From positions 62,001 through 126,000 of the forward strand of contig NZ_BAAAQN010000024.1 in assembly GCF_039531695.1 (NCBI RefSeq): a stretch of 64,000 nt of DNA, in the 5' to 3' direction. The stretch is from Catenulispora yoronensis (GTDB lineage: Bacteria; Actinomycetota; Actinomycetes; Streptomycetales; Catenulisporaceae). Positions 45,342 through 56,775 of the stretch are shown piece after piece (the first letter of the stretch is position 1; every line of letters begins with the position of its first letter). The position numbers were made by a program, and so were the translations under genes. Under the pieces are notes generated by a model. The model ran no database searches. It saw only the letters and a program-made list of their open reading frames with translations, and was not told where the DNA came from.

Positions 45342-46229
45342 GTGATCACCGGCCTGAACCACCTCGCCAGCGGCAAGATCCGAGACCTGTACGCGGTCGG
45401 GGACGATCTGCTGCTCGTCGCCTCGGACAAGATCTCCGCGTACGACTACGTGCTGGAGAGCGAGATCCCCGACAAGGGGCGGATCCTGACGCAGCTGTCG
45501 ATGTGGTGGTTCGGGCAGCTCGCCGACCTGGTGCCGAACCATGTGATCACCGCCGACGTGGACAAGTTCCCGGCGGAGCTCGCGCCGTACAAGGACGAGC
45601 TGCGCGGGCGCGCGATGCTGTGCCGGCGGCTGGACATGGTCGCGGTGGAGTGCGTGGCGCGCGGCTATCTGACGGGGTCCGGGCTCGCCGAGTACGAGCA
45701 GACGGGCACCGCCAACGGAGTGCCGCTGCCGGCCGGCCTGGTCGACGGGTCGCGCCTGGACCGGCCGATCTTCACCCCGGCGATGAAGGCCGAGGTCGGG
45801 GCGCACGACGAGAACGTCAGCTTCGAGGAGATGGCCGAGCGGATCGCCGACCCCGAACTGGCGGCCCGCCTGAAGGACCTGACGCTGGCCGTCTACAGCC
45901 GCGCCCGCGACATCGCCGAGGGCCGTGGCATCCTGCTCGCCGACACCAAGTTCGAGTTCGGCCGGCTGCCCGGCGGCACGCTGGTGCTCGCCGACGAGGT
46001 GCTGACCCCGGACTCCTCCCGCTTCTGGCCCGCCGACGAATGGCGCCCCGGCCGCCCGCAGGCCTCCTACGACAAGCAGTACGTCCGCGACTGGCTCACC
46101 TCCCCGGCCTCCGGCTGGGACCGCAAGTCCGACACCCCGCCGCCGGCCCTGCCGGAGGAGGTCGTGCAGGCCACCCGGGCCCGCTACGTCGAGGCCTACG
46201 AGCGCCTGACCGGCGAGAAGTTCGACTAA
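45342..46229 (+). CDS. purC: SAICAR synthetase (phosphoribosylaminoimidazole-succinocarboxamide synthase)
   Basis: PurC attaches aspartate to CAIR with ATP. The 295-residue length is typical of the actinobacterial form. Visible signatures are GKIRDLYAVGDDLLLVASD at the ATP site, RRLDMVAVECVARGYLTGSG, and LADTKFEFGR with EVLTPDSSRFWP. The GTG start at 45342 begins directly with the conserved LNHLASGKIRDLY. It is followed by a dyad and a TDT transporter gene, then purSQL. Confidence 0.95.
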   Translation: MITGLNHLASGKIRDLYAVGDDLLLVASDKISAYDYVLESEIPDKGRILTQLSMWWFGQLADLVPNHVITADVDKFPAELAPYKDELRGRAMLCRRLDMVAVECVARGYLTGSGLAEYEQTGTANGVPLPAGLVDGSRLDRPIFTPAMKAEVGAHDENVSFEEMAERIADPELAARLKDLTLAVYSRARDIAEGRGILLADTKFEFGRLPGGTLVLADEVLTPDSSRFWPADEWRPGRPQASYDKQYVRDWLTSPASGWDRKSDTPPPALPEEVVQATRARYVEAYERLTGEKFD

Positions 46230-46249
46230 GAGGCACAGGTCACAGGGTC

Positions 46250-46274
46250 GGGTCATAGAGTCTGCCTATGACCC
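46250..46274. promoter_or_regulatory. 9-7-9 inverted repeat before the TDT transporter
   Basis: GGGTCATAG (46250-46258) and CTATGACCC (46266-46274) are perfect inverted repeats with a 7-base spacer, 21 bases after the purC stop and 52 bases before the transporter ATG. No T-run follows, so an operator is more likely than a terminator. Confidence 0.5.
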
Positions 46275-46326
46275 CATCCTTGATCGGGGGCTAGTGGCGG
46301 ACACCGCCGGGGCTGAGCCTTGAGGT

Positions 46327-47535
46327 ATGGCTGACACGGCGCAGGTCCTCATCCCTCCGAAGCACCACGCCTCCGCACCCGCGAACCCCGTCCCGGCCAA
46401 GCCCGGTACCGCGAACCCCACCGCCAAGCACCTCCGCGCCGCCTTCCGCCCCATAGGCCCGAACTGGTACGCCTCCGTCATGGGCACCGCCATCGTCGCC
46501 AACGCCGGCGCCACGCTGCCCGGCTTCGCCTCCGGCGTCCCCCGCTTCGCGATCACCCTGGTCTGGGCCGCCGCGACCCTCTGGCTGGCCGTGGTCCTCC
46601 TGGCACGCGCCGCGCACTGGCGCTGGCACGCCGACCAGGCCCGCCGCGACCTGCTCGATCCGGCCGTCGCCCCCTTCTACGGCTGCCTGTCCATGGCGAT
46701 GACCGCGGTCGCGGCCGGGACCATGATCGTCGGCAGGGGCTGGATCGGGGAGGGCGCCGCGCTCGGTCTGGCCTGGCCGCTGTGGCTGGCCGGCACCCTG
46801 GTCGGCCTGGCCACCGCCGTGGTCGTGCCGTACCTGATGATGACCCGCCACGAGCTGCCGCCGGGCAGTGCGGCCCCGGCGTGGCTGCTGCCCGTCGTCC
46901 CGCCGATGGTCTCGGCCGCCACCGGTCCGCAGCTGGTCCCGCACCTGGCCGCCGGGCAGGCCCGCGCCACCATGGTCTTCGGCTGCTACGCGATGTTCGG
47001 CATCAGCCTGCTGGCGACCCTCGTGATCCTCCCGCTGATCTTCGGCAAGCTGGTCCACCACCGGGTCGGGGCGTTGGCCGCCACCCCGGGCCTGTTCCTG
47101 GTGCTCGGCCCGCTCGGGCAGTCGGTGACCGCCGTCAACAACCTCGCCGATGTCGCGCCCGGCGCGGTGGGCCCGCAGGCGGCGGCCCTGCTCCGGCCGC
47201 TCGCCGTGGCCTACGGCGTCCCAGTGCTGGGCTTCGCCATGATCTGGCTGCTCATCGCGTCGCTGATGGTTGTCGAGGCCTTGGCGAAGGGCATGCCGTT
47301 CGCCCTCACCTGGTGGGCCTTCACCTTCCCGGTCGGCACCTGCGTGACCGGCGCCGCCGGCCTGTGGCGCCACACCGGCCTGACCGCGTACGCCGCCCTC
47401 GCCGCCGCGCTGTACGTCCTGCTGGTCGGCGCCTGGGCGGTCACGGCGGCCCGGACGGCCGGACTCGTGCGGGTGTTCGCCCGGCCGGGACCATCCATAA
47501 CCGCCGGTAGACTGGGGATCACCGCCACCCAGTAG
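46327..47535 (+). CDS. TDT-family (TehA/SLAC1-like) transporter
   Basis: A 402-residue membrane protein with about ten helices. GPNWYASVMGTAIVANAG near residue 40 is the conserved first-helix motif of the tellurite-resistance/dicarboxylate transporter family, and ALTWWAFTFPVGT is the last-third signature. Members carry malate, sulfite or anions; the substrate here is unknown. It sits between purC and purS in the same orientation. A dyad lies just upstream, and its last codons contain the likely -10 of purS. Confidence 0.85.
   Translation: MADTAQVLIPPKHHASAPANPVPAKPGTANPTAKHLRAAFRPIGPNWYASVMGTAIVANAGATLPGFASGVPRFAITLVWAAATLWLAVVLLARAAHWRWHADQARRDLLDPAVAPFYGCLSMAMTAVAAGTMIVGRGWIGEGAALGLAWPLWLAGTLVGLATAVVVPYLMMTRHELPPGSAAPAWLLPVVPPMVSAATGPQLVPHLAAGQARATMVFGCYAMFGISLLATLVILPLIFGKLVHHRVGALAATPGLFLVLGPLGQSVTAVNNLADVAPGAVGPQAAALLRPLAVAYGVPVLGFAMIWLLIASLMVVEALAKGMPFALTWWAFTFPVGTCVTGAAGLWRHTGLTAYAALAAALYVLLVGAWAVTAARTAGLVRVFARPGPSITAGRLGITATQ
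47508..47513 (+). promoter_or_regulatory. Candidate -10 of the purSQL operon
   Basis: TAGACT, identical to the purF -10 hexamer, lies inside the end of the transporter gene, 65 bases before the purS GTG. Unlike purF, purS has a ribosome-binding site, so this transcript would have a leader of about 60 bases. Confidence 0.35.
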
Positions 47536-47578
47536 CCGCGGCGCGGACGTGCCGCGGCTGAAGCGAATGGGAGTACCC

Positions 47579-47860
47579 GTGGCCCGCGTCCTCGTCGACG
47601 TCATGCTCAAGCCCGAGATCCTCGACCCCCAGGGGCAGGCGGTGCAGCGCGCACTGCCTCGAATGGGCTTCGACTCCGTCACCAACGTCCGCCAGGGCAA
47701 GCGCTTCGAGCTGGAGCTCGAGGACGCCGACCCGGCGACCCTGAAGGCCACCGCGGCCGCGATGGCCGAGAAGCTGCTGGCCAACACCGTGATCGAGGAC
47801 TTCGAGGTCACGGTGCTCACGGCCGGCGGCGCCCCCGCCGACACCGCCGAGAACGCCTGA
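47579..47860 (+). CDS. purS: FGAM synthase subunit PurS
   Basis: PurS is the small structural subunit of the three-part FGAM synthase, bridging PurQ and PurL. The 93-residue protein contains VLVDVMLKPEILDPQGQAV and GFDSVTNVRQGKRFELEL, the family core. GTG 47579 is chosen because GGGAG is six bases upstream and residues then match the family start. The stop overlaps purQ (TGATG). Confidence 0.94.
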   Translation: MARVLVDVMLKPEILDPQGQAVQRALPRMGFDSVTNVRQGKRFELELEDADPATLKATAAAMAEKLLANTVIEDFEVTVLTAGGAPADTAENA

Positions 47861-48542
47861 TGCCGGCCCGTATCGGCGTCGTCACCTTCCCCGGCACCCT
47901 GGACGACCAGCAGGCGCTGCGCGCCGCCGCGGCGGTCGGGGCCGAGCCGGTGAAGCTGTGGCACCGTGACAAGAACCTGCACCAGGTGGACGCGGTCGTG
48001 CTCCCCGGTGGCTTCTCCTACGGCGACTACCTGCGGGCCGGCGCCATCGCGCGGTTCTCCCCGGTGATGGACCCGATCATCGACGCGGCCCGCGACGGCC
48101 TGCCGGTCCTGGGTATCTGCAACGGCTTCCAGGTGCTGTGCGAGGCGCACCTGCTCGAAGGCGCGATGATCCGCAACGGCGACCTGCACTTCATCAACCG
48201 CGACGTGAAGCTGCGGATCGAGAACAACCGCACCGTCTGGACCTCGGACTACGAGGCCGGCGCCGAGGCGGTCATCCCGATCAAGAACATGGACGGCCGC
48301 TTCGTCGCCGACGAGCGCACCCTGGACGCGCTGGAGGCCGAGGGCCGCGTCCTGGCCCGCTACACGGCCAACCCGAACGGCGCCGCGCGCGACATCGCCG
48401 GCATCAGCAACGCCGCCGGCAACGTCGTCGGCCTGATGCCGCACCCGGAGTACGCCATCGACGACCTGACCGGGCCCTACCCCGGCCCCGGCACCGACGG
48501 CCTGCCGTTCTTCACCTCGATCCTCAAGAGCTTGGTTTCCGC

Positions 48543-48546
<4 letters not shown>
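47860..48546 (+). CDS. purQ: FGAM synthase glutaminase subunit PurQ
   Basis: PurQ is the class I glutamine amidotransferase that supplies ammonia to PurL. The 228-residue protein has the nucleophile elbow GICNGFQVLCEA with Cys near residue 87, and the His-Glu pair in LMPHPEYA. GGFSYGDYLRAGAIA forms the oxyanion region. It overlaps purS upstream and purL downstream (ATGA), so the three are translationally coupled. Confidence 0.96.
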
Positions 48547-50915
<2,369 letters not shown>

Positions 50916-50931
50916 CGTAGGAAAAGTACTT

Positions 50932-50967
50932 AGGAGGGTCCCTGCTGTGCGGGGGCCCTCCTGCTTT
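50932..50967 (+). terminator. Terminator of purSQL
   Basis: AGGAGGGTCCC (50932-50942) pairs with GGGGGCCCTCCT (50951-50962) with one bulge, followed by GCTTT. It ends the purSQL transcript 17 bases after the purL stop. Confidence 0.75.
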
Positions 50968-51013
50968 AGCTTAGGCTCCCTGATCTTGACCTATTCACCG
51001 GAGAGGGGTGCGC

Positions 51014-53479
51014 GTGCCCGCACAGAGACTGTCGGCCATGGCTGTGGGGGCGCTGGCTTTGTTGGGGGCGGTTCCCTATGCGGCGGTGTCGGCCCACGCG
51101 GCCGTGCCGAACGACGCCGACACCGAGCTGATCATCGACTCATCATCGGCGAACGGGGTGACCCACGGCGTCTCGGGCGTCTGGCCCGGGTCGCTGCAAA
51201 CGGTTTTGATCGGCGGCAGGCCGGACCTTATCGAATTCGACGTTTCGCACATCCCGACCGCCGGGACTCCGCTCACTCTGATGTCCTTGGTGACCGCGCC
51301 CGCCGGCCAGGAGCTGACGGTCGGCCGGACTTACTCGACGACCGACAGCCCGGCCCCGACAGCCAATTTCACGGGCTACAGCACCTGCTATTCGTCCACG
51401 TTCAGGTTCGATGAGCTGACCTTCACCGAGGGGCGCGTCACGAACGCCCAGATCGAGTTCTCGGCGAACTGCGGAGGGCCCCTGCACGGACTGTTGCGCT
51501 ACCACGCCACCGTTCCACTCCCGGCCGGCGCCCCGACCGGGGTGCAGCTCACCGGCGCGCCCGGTGTGCCGGTCGGCAGTGTCGCGCCGATCAGCTTCAA
51601 GCGGGGCGACGCGCTTGTCAGCAACCCGGGCAGCGGCGTCGACGGCGCTGTGGTCGCCAAGGAACCGGCCGAGGACTACAGATCACCGGTCCAGACCTGG
51701 AGTCCGCTGGGCAACAGACTGTTCTACTACAACGACAAGGGCTTGTACGCGGCGCGTCCGGACGGCAGTGAGCCGGTCCTGGTCCGCAACGGGGGTTTGA
51801 GCGAGATCCCGCCCGAGGCGGCGATCTCGCCCGACGGCTCGACAGTCGTCGTGGCGGACCCGTTCGTCTCCGTGTATCCCACGGACGGCAGCGCCGCCAC
51901 CTCGAACGCCGACTTCCAGATCCAAATCCAGGTTCCGGAGCTGACCGCCACCCTGTCGGACCGCATACAGTTCGAGCACCCGCGCTTCCTGCCCGACGGC
52001 TCGCTGCTGCTGACCGTGGCCCACAGCACCGGGGACCACCCCAGCCCCGACCGCAGCCTCTATCGCTACGCCAACGGAGCTGCCAAGCGGCTCATCGCCG
52101 ACGCGAACTGGGGCACCCCGTCCCCTGACGGCAGCCGAATCGCCTTCGTCCGCACCGACTCCGCGGGTGTCCACCAGCTGTTCGTCGTCGGCGCCGACGG
52201 CACCAGCGGCCTGACCCAGCTCACCCACGGCGCCGACGACGTCTCCGAGCCGTCCTGGTCGCCGGACGGGAAGCTCCTGGCCTACTCGGATGCCGCCTAC
52301 CGCGAGGTCGTCGAGATCAACGCCGCCACCGGCGCGCCGGTCGGGTCGATCCCGAACGCCACCTCCCCGGTCTGGACCCCGCCGATCATCGACTCGCACG
52401 TGATCCGCGAGTGGGGCTCGGACCGGGTGTCCACCGCCGTCGCGGCCTCGCAGCTGAACTTCGCGGCCCACGGCGACGCCGGGGACCCGCGGCGGGTCAC
52501 CGCCGGGGCGGTCGTGCTGTCCCGCAGCGACACCTTCGCCGACGCGCTCGGCGGTTCGGCGCTGGCCGTGCGCAAGAACGCGCCGTTGCTGATCACCGAT
52601 CCGGCGCGGCTGGATCCGGCGGTGAAGGCCGAGATCGGCCGGGTGCTCGCGCCCGGCGGCACCGTGTACCTGCTCGGCGGTACCGCGGCGTTGTCGCCGG
52701 CGGTGGCTTCGGCGCTGTCCGCGTACCACGTGGTCCGGCTCTCCGGCGAGACCCGCTACGACACCGCGGTGCAGATCGCCAAGCAGATCAGCCCGAATCC
52801 GCGCACGGTCATGGTCGCCAGCGGCGACAACTACCCGGACGCCCTGGCCGCCGGCGCGGTCGGCGAGCCGGTGCTGCTGACCAGCGGCGCGACCATGCCG
52901 AAGGAGACCGCGGCCTACCTGAACGCGCTGAACCCGGACCGGTCGGCGGCCAACGGCACCGCGATCGTCACCATCGGCGGCCCCGGGGACACCGCGCTGG
53001 TCGCCGCGTACAAGGGCGGCAAGCTGCCGAAGTGGCCGTCCACCGTGACCCGGACCAAGCTGGCGGGCAACGACCGCTACGCCACCGCGCTGATGGTCGC
53101 CCAGACCTTCTTCACCAGCAACACCGACGTGGCCCTGGCCACCGGCGGCACCTGGCCGGACGCCCTGTCCGGCGGCGCAATGGTCGGCCACCGCGGCGGG
53201 CCGCTGCTGCTCACCGACCCGGCCGGGATCAGCCCGGCGCTGCTGTCCTACCTGCGGAGCCAGTCGGCGAGCCTGTTCGCACTGCACCTGCTCGGCGGTC
53301 CGGCGGCGCTGCCGAACACCATCGCCAACCAGGCCGCCGGCGTGATCGGGGTGCCCGGCCACGTGGTGATCGACGGATTCACCCCCGGTGGGAAGTACCC
53401 GTTCGCGGCGAAGACCCCGGACGCCGCCGACACCGAGCGTCCCGGGCCGTCCACGCACGCGGTGCCGATGACGCAGTAG
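51014..53479 (+). CDS. Secreted beta-propeller-like protein with cell-wall-binding-2 repeats
   Basis: An 821-residue exported protein with a signal peptide ending near AVSAHA (about residue 25). Residues 30-180 form a beta-rich domain. Residues 200-455 hold TolB-like blades (TWSPLGNRLFYYNDKGLY; AAISPDGSTVVVAD; PSWSPDGKLLAYSDA). Three CWB2 repeats follow from about 461 (GSDRVSTAVAAS, GETRYDTAVQIA, GNDRYATALMVA; FADALGGSAL, YPDALAAGAV, WPDALSGGAM). GTG 51014 is preferred to GTG 51008, because GAGAGGGG ends five bases upstream. Same design as the 31834 gene, with an extra N-terminal domain. Confidence 0.83.
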   Translation: MPAQRLSAMAVGALALLGAVPYAAVSAHAAVPNDADTELIIDSSSANGVTHGVSGVWPGSLQTVLIGGRPDLIEFDVSHIPTAGTPLTLMSLVTAPAGQELTVGRTYSTTDSPAPTANFTGYSTCYSSTFRFDELTFTEGRVTNAQIEFSANCGGPLHGLLRYHATVPLPAGAPTGVQLTGAPGVPVGSVAPISFKRGDALVSNPGSGVDGAVVAKEPAEDYRSPVQTWSPLGNRLFYYNDKGLYAARPDGSEPVLVRNGGLSEIPPEAAISPDGSTVVVADPFVSVYPTDGSAATSNADFQIQIQVPELTATLSDRIQFEHPRFLPDGSLLLTVAHSTGDHPSPDRSLYRYANGAAKRLIADANWGTPSPDGSRIAFVRTDSAGVHQLFVVGADGTSGLTQLTHGADDVSEPSWSPDGKLLAYSDAAYREVVEINAATGAPVGSIPNATSPVWTPPIIDSHVIREWGSDRVSTAVAASQLNFAAHGDAGDPRRVTAGAVVLSRSDTFADALGGSALAVRKNAPLLITDPARLDPAVKAEIGRVLAPGGTVYLLGGTAALSPAVASALSAYHVVRLSGETRYDTAVQIAKQISPNPRTVMVASGDNYPDALAAGAVGEPVLLTSGATMPKETAAYLNALNPDRSAANGTAIVTIGGPGDTALVAAYKGGKLPKWPSTVTRTKLAGNDRYATALMVAQTFFTSNTDVALATGGTWPDALSGGAMVGHRGGPLLLTDPAGISPALLSYLRSQSASLFALHLLGGPAALPNTIANQAAGVIGVPGHVVIDGFTPGGKYPFAAKTPDAADTERPGPSTHAVPMTQ

Positions 53480-53506
53480 GCGTCGGGCGCGGTTGGCCCG
53501 GCGGCG

Positions 53507-54295
53507 CTAGCCGTCCTCGTCCTCATCGGCGCCCGCAGCCTCACGGACCGCTTTGACCGGGTCGCCGCGGAGCTTCTCCAGAAGCTCCGCGGCGACCTTC
53601 GGTCTGAATCCCGCGAGTGCGTAGGCGAGTTCTTCGCGGACTTCGGCGTCCGGGTGGTCGACGAGGTGGGCCACCCGGAACACATCGCCTTGCTGCCGCC
53701 CGCGGAGCCTGTCCAGCAGCGCGACTATCTCAGTGCTGTCCTGTGCGGTGGCCAGCCGGGCGAGAATCTCTTGGCGGGAGCGGGTGTCACTACCGTTGTA
53801 GTCCGTAGAGCGTTTGCGGATCTTGGCGCCGCCGTACTCGCCGGGCCATACACAACATGGGCACGGTCGCCGACCATGCGCGTTCGGCATATAGCGCCAG
53901 CCGACCGGCCGCCGAAGAGACTTGATGCGCCGGATCTCTTTAGCGCTGACGCCGCGTGGCAAGAAAACCTCGTAACCGCGGGTGTCCTCAGGAGACAGCG
54001 ACAGGAACTGCGCCACAGCCTGCGCAGCCGTCACCGGCTTCGGCGGCTTGCCGTAGTACCCGACCGTCACCGGAGTGTCGTCGGGGATCCGGAAATGGAC
54101 CGCGACCATGTTCGGTGTCTTAAAGCGGATCAACTCACGAGACCACTGGTGCGTCAGCGTGTAGTCCGGCAGCAGCGGCGTGCAGTAGATACCCAGCCGC
54201 GGATCCTCACTGCGCGACCAGCTCTGCGGCGACAGGCCGGAGCGGCGAACGCGCGCCGCGTTCTTCTCCGGCGTCAGATGTACGAACAGGGCCAT
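53507..54295 (-). CDS. Putative ADP-ribosyltransferase-like protein with C-terminal HEAT-type repeats
   Basis: A 262-residue protein. The N-terminal 130 residues recall the ART/KptA fold: FVHLTPEKNAARVRRSGLSP (His near 6), GIYCTPLLPDYTLTHQW (Tyr) and RGYEVFLPRGVSAKEI (Glu), a possible H-Y-E triad. A Cys cluster (RRPCPCCVWPGEYGG) follows. From about 195, RVAHLVDHPDAEVREELAYALAGFRP and AAELLEKLRGDPVKAVREAA look like HEAT helices. It is 30 bases downstream of the NlpC/P60 gene, in the same operon. Enzymatic activity is inference from pattern. Confidence 0.5.
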   Translation of the reverse strand: MALFVHLTPEKNAARVRRSGLSPQSWSRSEDPRLGIYCTPLLPDYTLTHQWSRELIRFKTPNMVAVHFRIPDDTPVTVGYYGKPPKPVTAAQAVAQFLSLSPEDTRGYEVFLPRGVSAKEIRRIKSLRRPVGWRYMPNAHGRRPCPCCVWPGEYGGAKIRKRSTDYNGSDTRSRQEILARLATAQDSTEIVALLDRLRGRQQGDVFRVAHLVDHPDAEVREELAYALAGFRPKVAAELLEKLRGDPVKAVREAAGADEDEDG

Positions 54296-54325
54296 AGTGC
54301 GACCACGGTAGATCCACGGCGCGGC

Positions 54326-55267
54326 TCAGTCACCCACATTGTTGTAGCGGTAGGGCTCATACGCGCCGAACCCGCCGTAGTACGGATACGGGATCACATG
54401 ATGCAGCGTCCCCTGAGGACACAGCTCGAAGCCCACATAAGAACTGTGCGCATAGTCGGCCCAGCGATCGAACAGGATGACGTGGCCGGTGGCGACATCA
54501 GTGTTCACCAGCGCATCGCCCGCGCGCAGATCGTCCTTGGCGATCCGATGCGAGATCTGCGGCAGCGTCGACGTCACCATCGAGTCGCGCAGACCCCAGC
54601 ACATCGAGACGTAGCCCGCGCAGTCGGTGCGGTAGCCCTCGTGCCAGACCCCTTGGTTGTACGGCACACGCTGGGAAACCCAATGCTCGGCGCGCGCCAT
54701 GATCTGGCGGCGGAAGCGGCTCAGCGTGCCGAGCGCGGTCTCGGAGAGGTCCTTGGGCTCGGCGGGATGCCAGAGGTTGGAGTCGCCGGCCGAGGACTCT
54801 TCGATCGTGGCGTAGGAGAACGCGTCCGGGGCGGCGCTCCGGGACACGTACGGCGCCGGGTCGTCCTCCAGCGCGCCGCCGAACGGCGGCGCGGAGCCGG
54901 CCGGGCGAGGGCCGAGCGGGAGGTCGTAGCCCTGGCCGGTGAGCGGCGCGGACGGCGGCACGGTCGGGATCGCGGCGTGCACCGCGGCGTCGGCCTGTTC
55001 GTACGTGTAGTGCGTGCGGCGGATCCGGGCCGCGTCGTCGACCAGTTCGCGCACCAGCCGGTCGGTCGCGGACTCCAGCGCGGCCAGCCCCGAGGACTCC
55101 GGGGCCAGGTACGAGTCGTCGGCCGCGGCCTCGGCGACGTGCCGCAGCAGGGTGCCGACCTCGGCCAGCTCGCGGGCGAAGCCCTCCCAGGCCGAGGCCA
55201 GCCACTCGAACTCCGGTCCGAGGACGTAGAAGCTGGCGCCGACGGCCGCCGGCTCGGCGGCGGTCAT
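54326..55267 (-). CDS. NlpC/P60-like peptidase domain with WXG-like N-terminus
   Basis: A 313-residue protein. The N-terminal 100 residues are a helical hairpin like ESX/WXG substrates (FEWLASAWEGFARELAEVG; LESATDRLVRELVDDAARI). After a Pro/Gly linker, residues about 190-313 have the NlpC/P60 layout: YRTDCAGYVSMCWGL (catalytic Cys), GDALVNTDVATGHVILFDRW (His) and later polar residues. Such enzymes cut peptidoglycan peptides or act as effectors. No signal peptide is present, consistent with type VII-like export. The ATG overlaps the stop of the WXG-like gene (ATGA). Confidence 0.7.
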   Translation of the reverse strand: MTAAEPAAVGASFYVLGPEFEWLASAWEGFARELAEVGTLLRHVAEAAADDSYLAPESSGLAALESATDRLVRELVDDAARIRRTHYTYEQADAAVHAAIPTVPPSAPLTGQGYDLPLGPRPAGSAPPFGGALEDDPAPYVSRSAAPDAFSYATIEESSAGDSNLWHPAEPKDLSETALGTLSRFRRQIMARAEHWVSQRVPYNQGVWHEGYRTDCAGYVSMCWGLRDSMVTSTLPQISHRIAKDDLRAGDALVNTDVATGHVILFDRWADYAHSSYVGFELCPQGTLHHVIPYPYYGGFGAYEPYRYNNVGD

Positions 55268-55746
55268 CGCGCGGGTCCGCGTCGGCCGACTTGGCCGAGC
55301 TGGCCGACTTGGCCGCCCTGACTGACCTGGCCGAGCTGACCGCCCTGACCGCCCTGACTGACATGACTGACCTGACTGACCTGACCGCCCTGGCCCTGAC
55401 CGCCCTGCGCGGCCGGGTAGTGCCGGAGGTCCGAGCCGAGGTGCGCCGGGCCCCGGTCCGGGGCCGGACCCATCGCCGCCACCTGGACCCGGTCCGCGGA
55501 GGCCCGCAGCGCCACCGCGAGCTGCAGGCACTCGCGCGACCGCTCGGCGGCCCGGGCCCGGAACCGCTCGGCGGCCCGCCCGGACCACGCCACCTGCGCG
55601 GTGGCGCGCACGATCGCGGCCGAGAGCTGGTCCATCCGGTACGCCTGCACGTCGATCGCGGCCGCCAGGGCGGCCCGCACCGGAGCGGGCGGGGCGGCGG
55701 CGGTCGGCGGGGCGGCGGGCGCGGGGGAGGTCTCAGCGGTGATCAC
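55264..55746 (-). CDS. WXG100-like small protein with Gly/Gln repeat tail
   Basis: A 160-residue protein. An Ala/Pro N-terminus leads to a helix-turn-helix hairpin with W-x-G at the turn (QVAWSGRAAERFRARAAERS), the hallmark of ESX-secreted WXG100 proteins. The last 50 residues are a Gly/Gln/Val/Ser repeat (QGGQ, VSQ, LGQV units) encoded by CTGACTGAC/CTGACCGCC DNA repeats at about 55300-55400. GTG 55746 is used; a longer start at 55797 is possible. It overlaps the NlpC/P60 gene, suggesting secretion as a pair. Confidence 0.6.
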   Translation of the reverse strand: MITAETSPAPAAPPTAAAPPAPVRAALAAAIDVQAYRMDQLSAAIVRATAQVAWSGRAAERFRARAAERSRECLQLAVALRASADRVQVAAMGPAPDRGPAHLGSDLRHYPAAQGGQGQGGQVSQVSHVSQGGQGGQLGQVSQGGQVGQLGQVGRRGPAR

Positions 55747-55923
55747 GGTGACAGCACCGTAGTCGCGAATCAGGCAGATCACCGCAACTCGCGACACTGA
55801 TTCACCGGATTGGATGAGTTTGCCGCGAGGTTCCGGATCCGTACCGCTATTCGGATGTCAAACCAACTCGTATACGGGCCAAAGCATCGCCATTGGCTCT
55901 GCTCGCCGGTCGGCGGCCTGGAC

Positions 55924-55929
55924 TACCTT
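55924..55929 (+). promoter_or_regulatory. -10 element, probable leaderless start at 55937
   Basis: TACCTT ends seven bases before ATG 55937, with no ribosome-binding site. Confidence 0.5.
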
Positions 55930-55936
55930 TCACCCC

Positions 55937-56704
55937 ATGCCGAAGACGCGCAGACCCCAGCCGGCCAAGGTCCGCCAGGCCGTCCTGAACCAGTGGCGGG
56001 CCCATGTCGACTACGCCGCCGCCCTCACTCCGGAGCAGCTCGCCGAGCCCTCGAAGCTCACCGGATGGGACGTGCGGACCCTGGTCGGGCACGTGGCCTT
56101 CACCGTGCACACCGTCCAGGTCCGCGCGGCCGAGCCGGTGGCCGGGGTCGAGGCCGAGGTCTTCGACTGGATGACGGCCAGCCCGACCGCCGCCTCGATG
56201 GTCGACGCCGGCACCCGCGAGCTGGTCGGGCAGGGCGTGGTGCTGGCCGACGAGGTGGCCGCGGCCGAGAAGGTGATGGCCCGCTACGGCGACGAGGAGC
56301 CGATCGCCATGCGCTTCGGCGGGATGCGGTTCGACGACTTCCTGGTCTCGCGGATCGTGGAGGCCGTCGTGCACGGCGACGACCTGGAGCGCTCCACCGG
56401 CCGGGAGTTCCCGCACGACCGGGAGGCGCTGGCGATCACCGTCCGGCAGCTCGCCGACGCGATGGCGGCCAAGGTGCCGGGCAACTCGGTGGAGCTGCGG
56501 GTCCCGCCGTTCGCCGCCGTGCAGTGCGTGCCCGGCCCGCGGCACACCCGCGGCACCCCGCCCAACGTGGTGGAGATCGCGCCGAAGACCTGGCTGCGGC
56601 TCGCCGCCGGGCGCGTGACCTGGGACGAAGCCCTGGCCGAGGCCAAGATCTCGGCCTCGGGCTCCCGCGCCGATCTCCAGGAGTTCCTTCCACTGATGGG
56701 ATGA
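55937..56704 (+). CDS. Maleylpyruvate isomerase-family (MDMPI/sterol-carrier type) protein
   Basis: A 255-residue protein. The N-terminal DinB/MDMPI domain has the helix QWRAHVDYAAALTPEQLAEP and LTGWDVRTLVGHVAFTVHT, with conserved W and metal-binding His. EAVVHGDDLERS supplies a further His. The C-terminal part resembles a sterol-carrier-like fold (TPPNVVEIAPKTWLRLAAGR). Members use mycothiol as cofactor in actinomycetes. It sits directly before purF, as its homologue does in Streptomyces as I recall. Substrate unknown. Confidence 0.8.
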   Translation: MPKTRRPQPAKVRQAVLNQWRAHVDYAAALTPEQLAEPSKLTGWDVRTLVGHVAFTVHTVQVRAAEPVAGVEAEVFDWMTASPTAASMVDAGTRELVGQGVVLADEVAAAEKVMARYGDEEPIAMRFGGMRFDDFLVSRIVEAVVHGDDLERSTGREFPHDREALAITVRQLADAMAAKVPGNSVELRVPPFAAVQCVPGPRHTRGTPPNVVEIAPKTWLRLAAGRVTWDEALAEAKISASGSRADLQEFLPLMG

Positions 56705-56763
56705 ACACCACATAAATCGAACAAACGGTGCATCGGTCGGGAGGATCATCACAGTCCGTGGCT

Positions 56764-56769
56764 TAGACT
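56764..56769 (+). promoter_or_regulatory. -10 element, probable leaderless start of purF
   Basis: TAGACT ends six bases before GTG 56776. No ribosome-binding site is present. Confidence 0.55.
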
Positions 56770-56775
56770 CATTGC

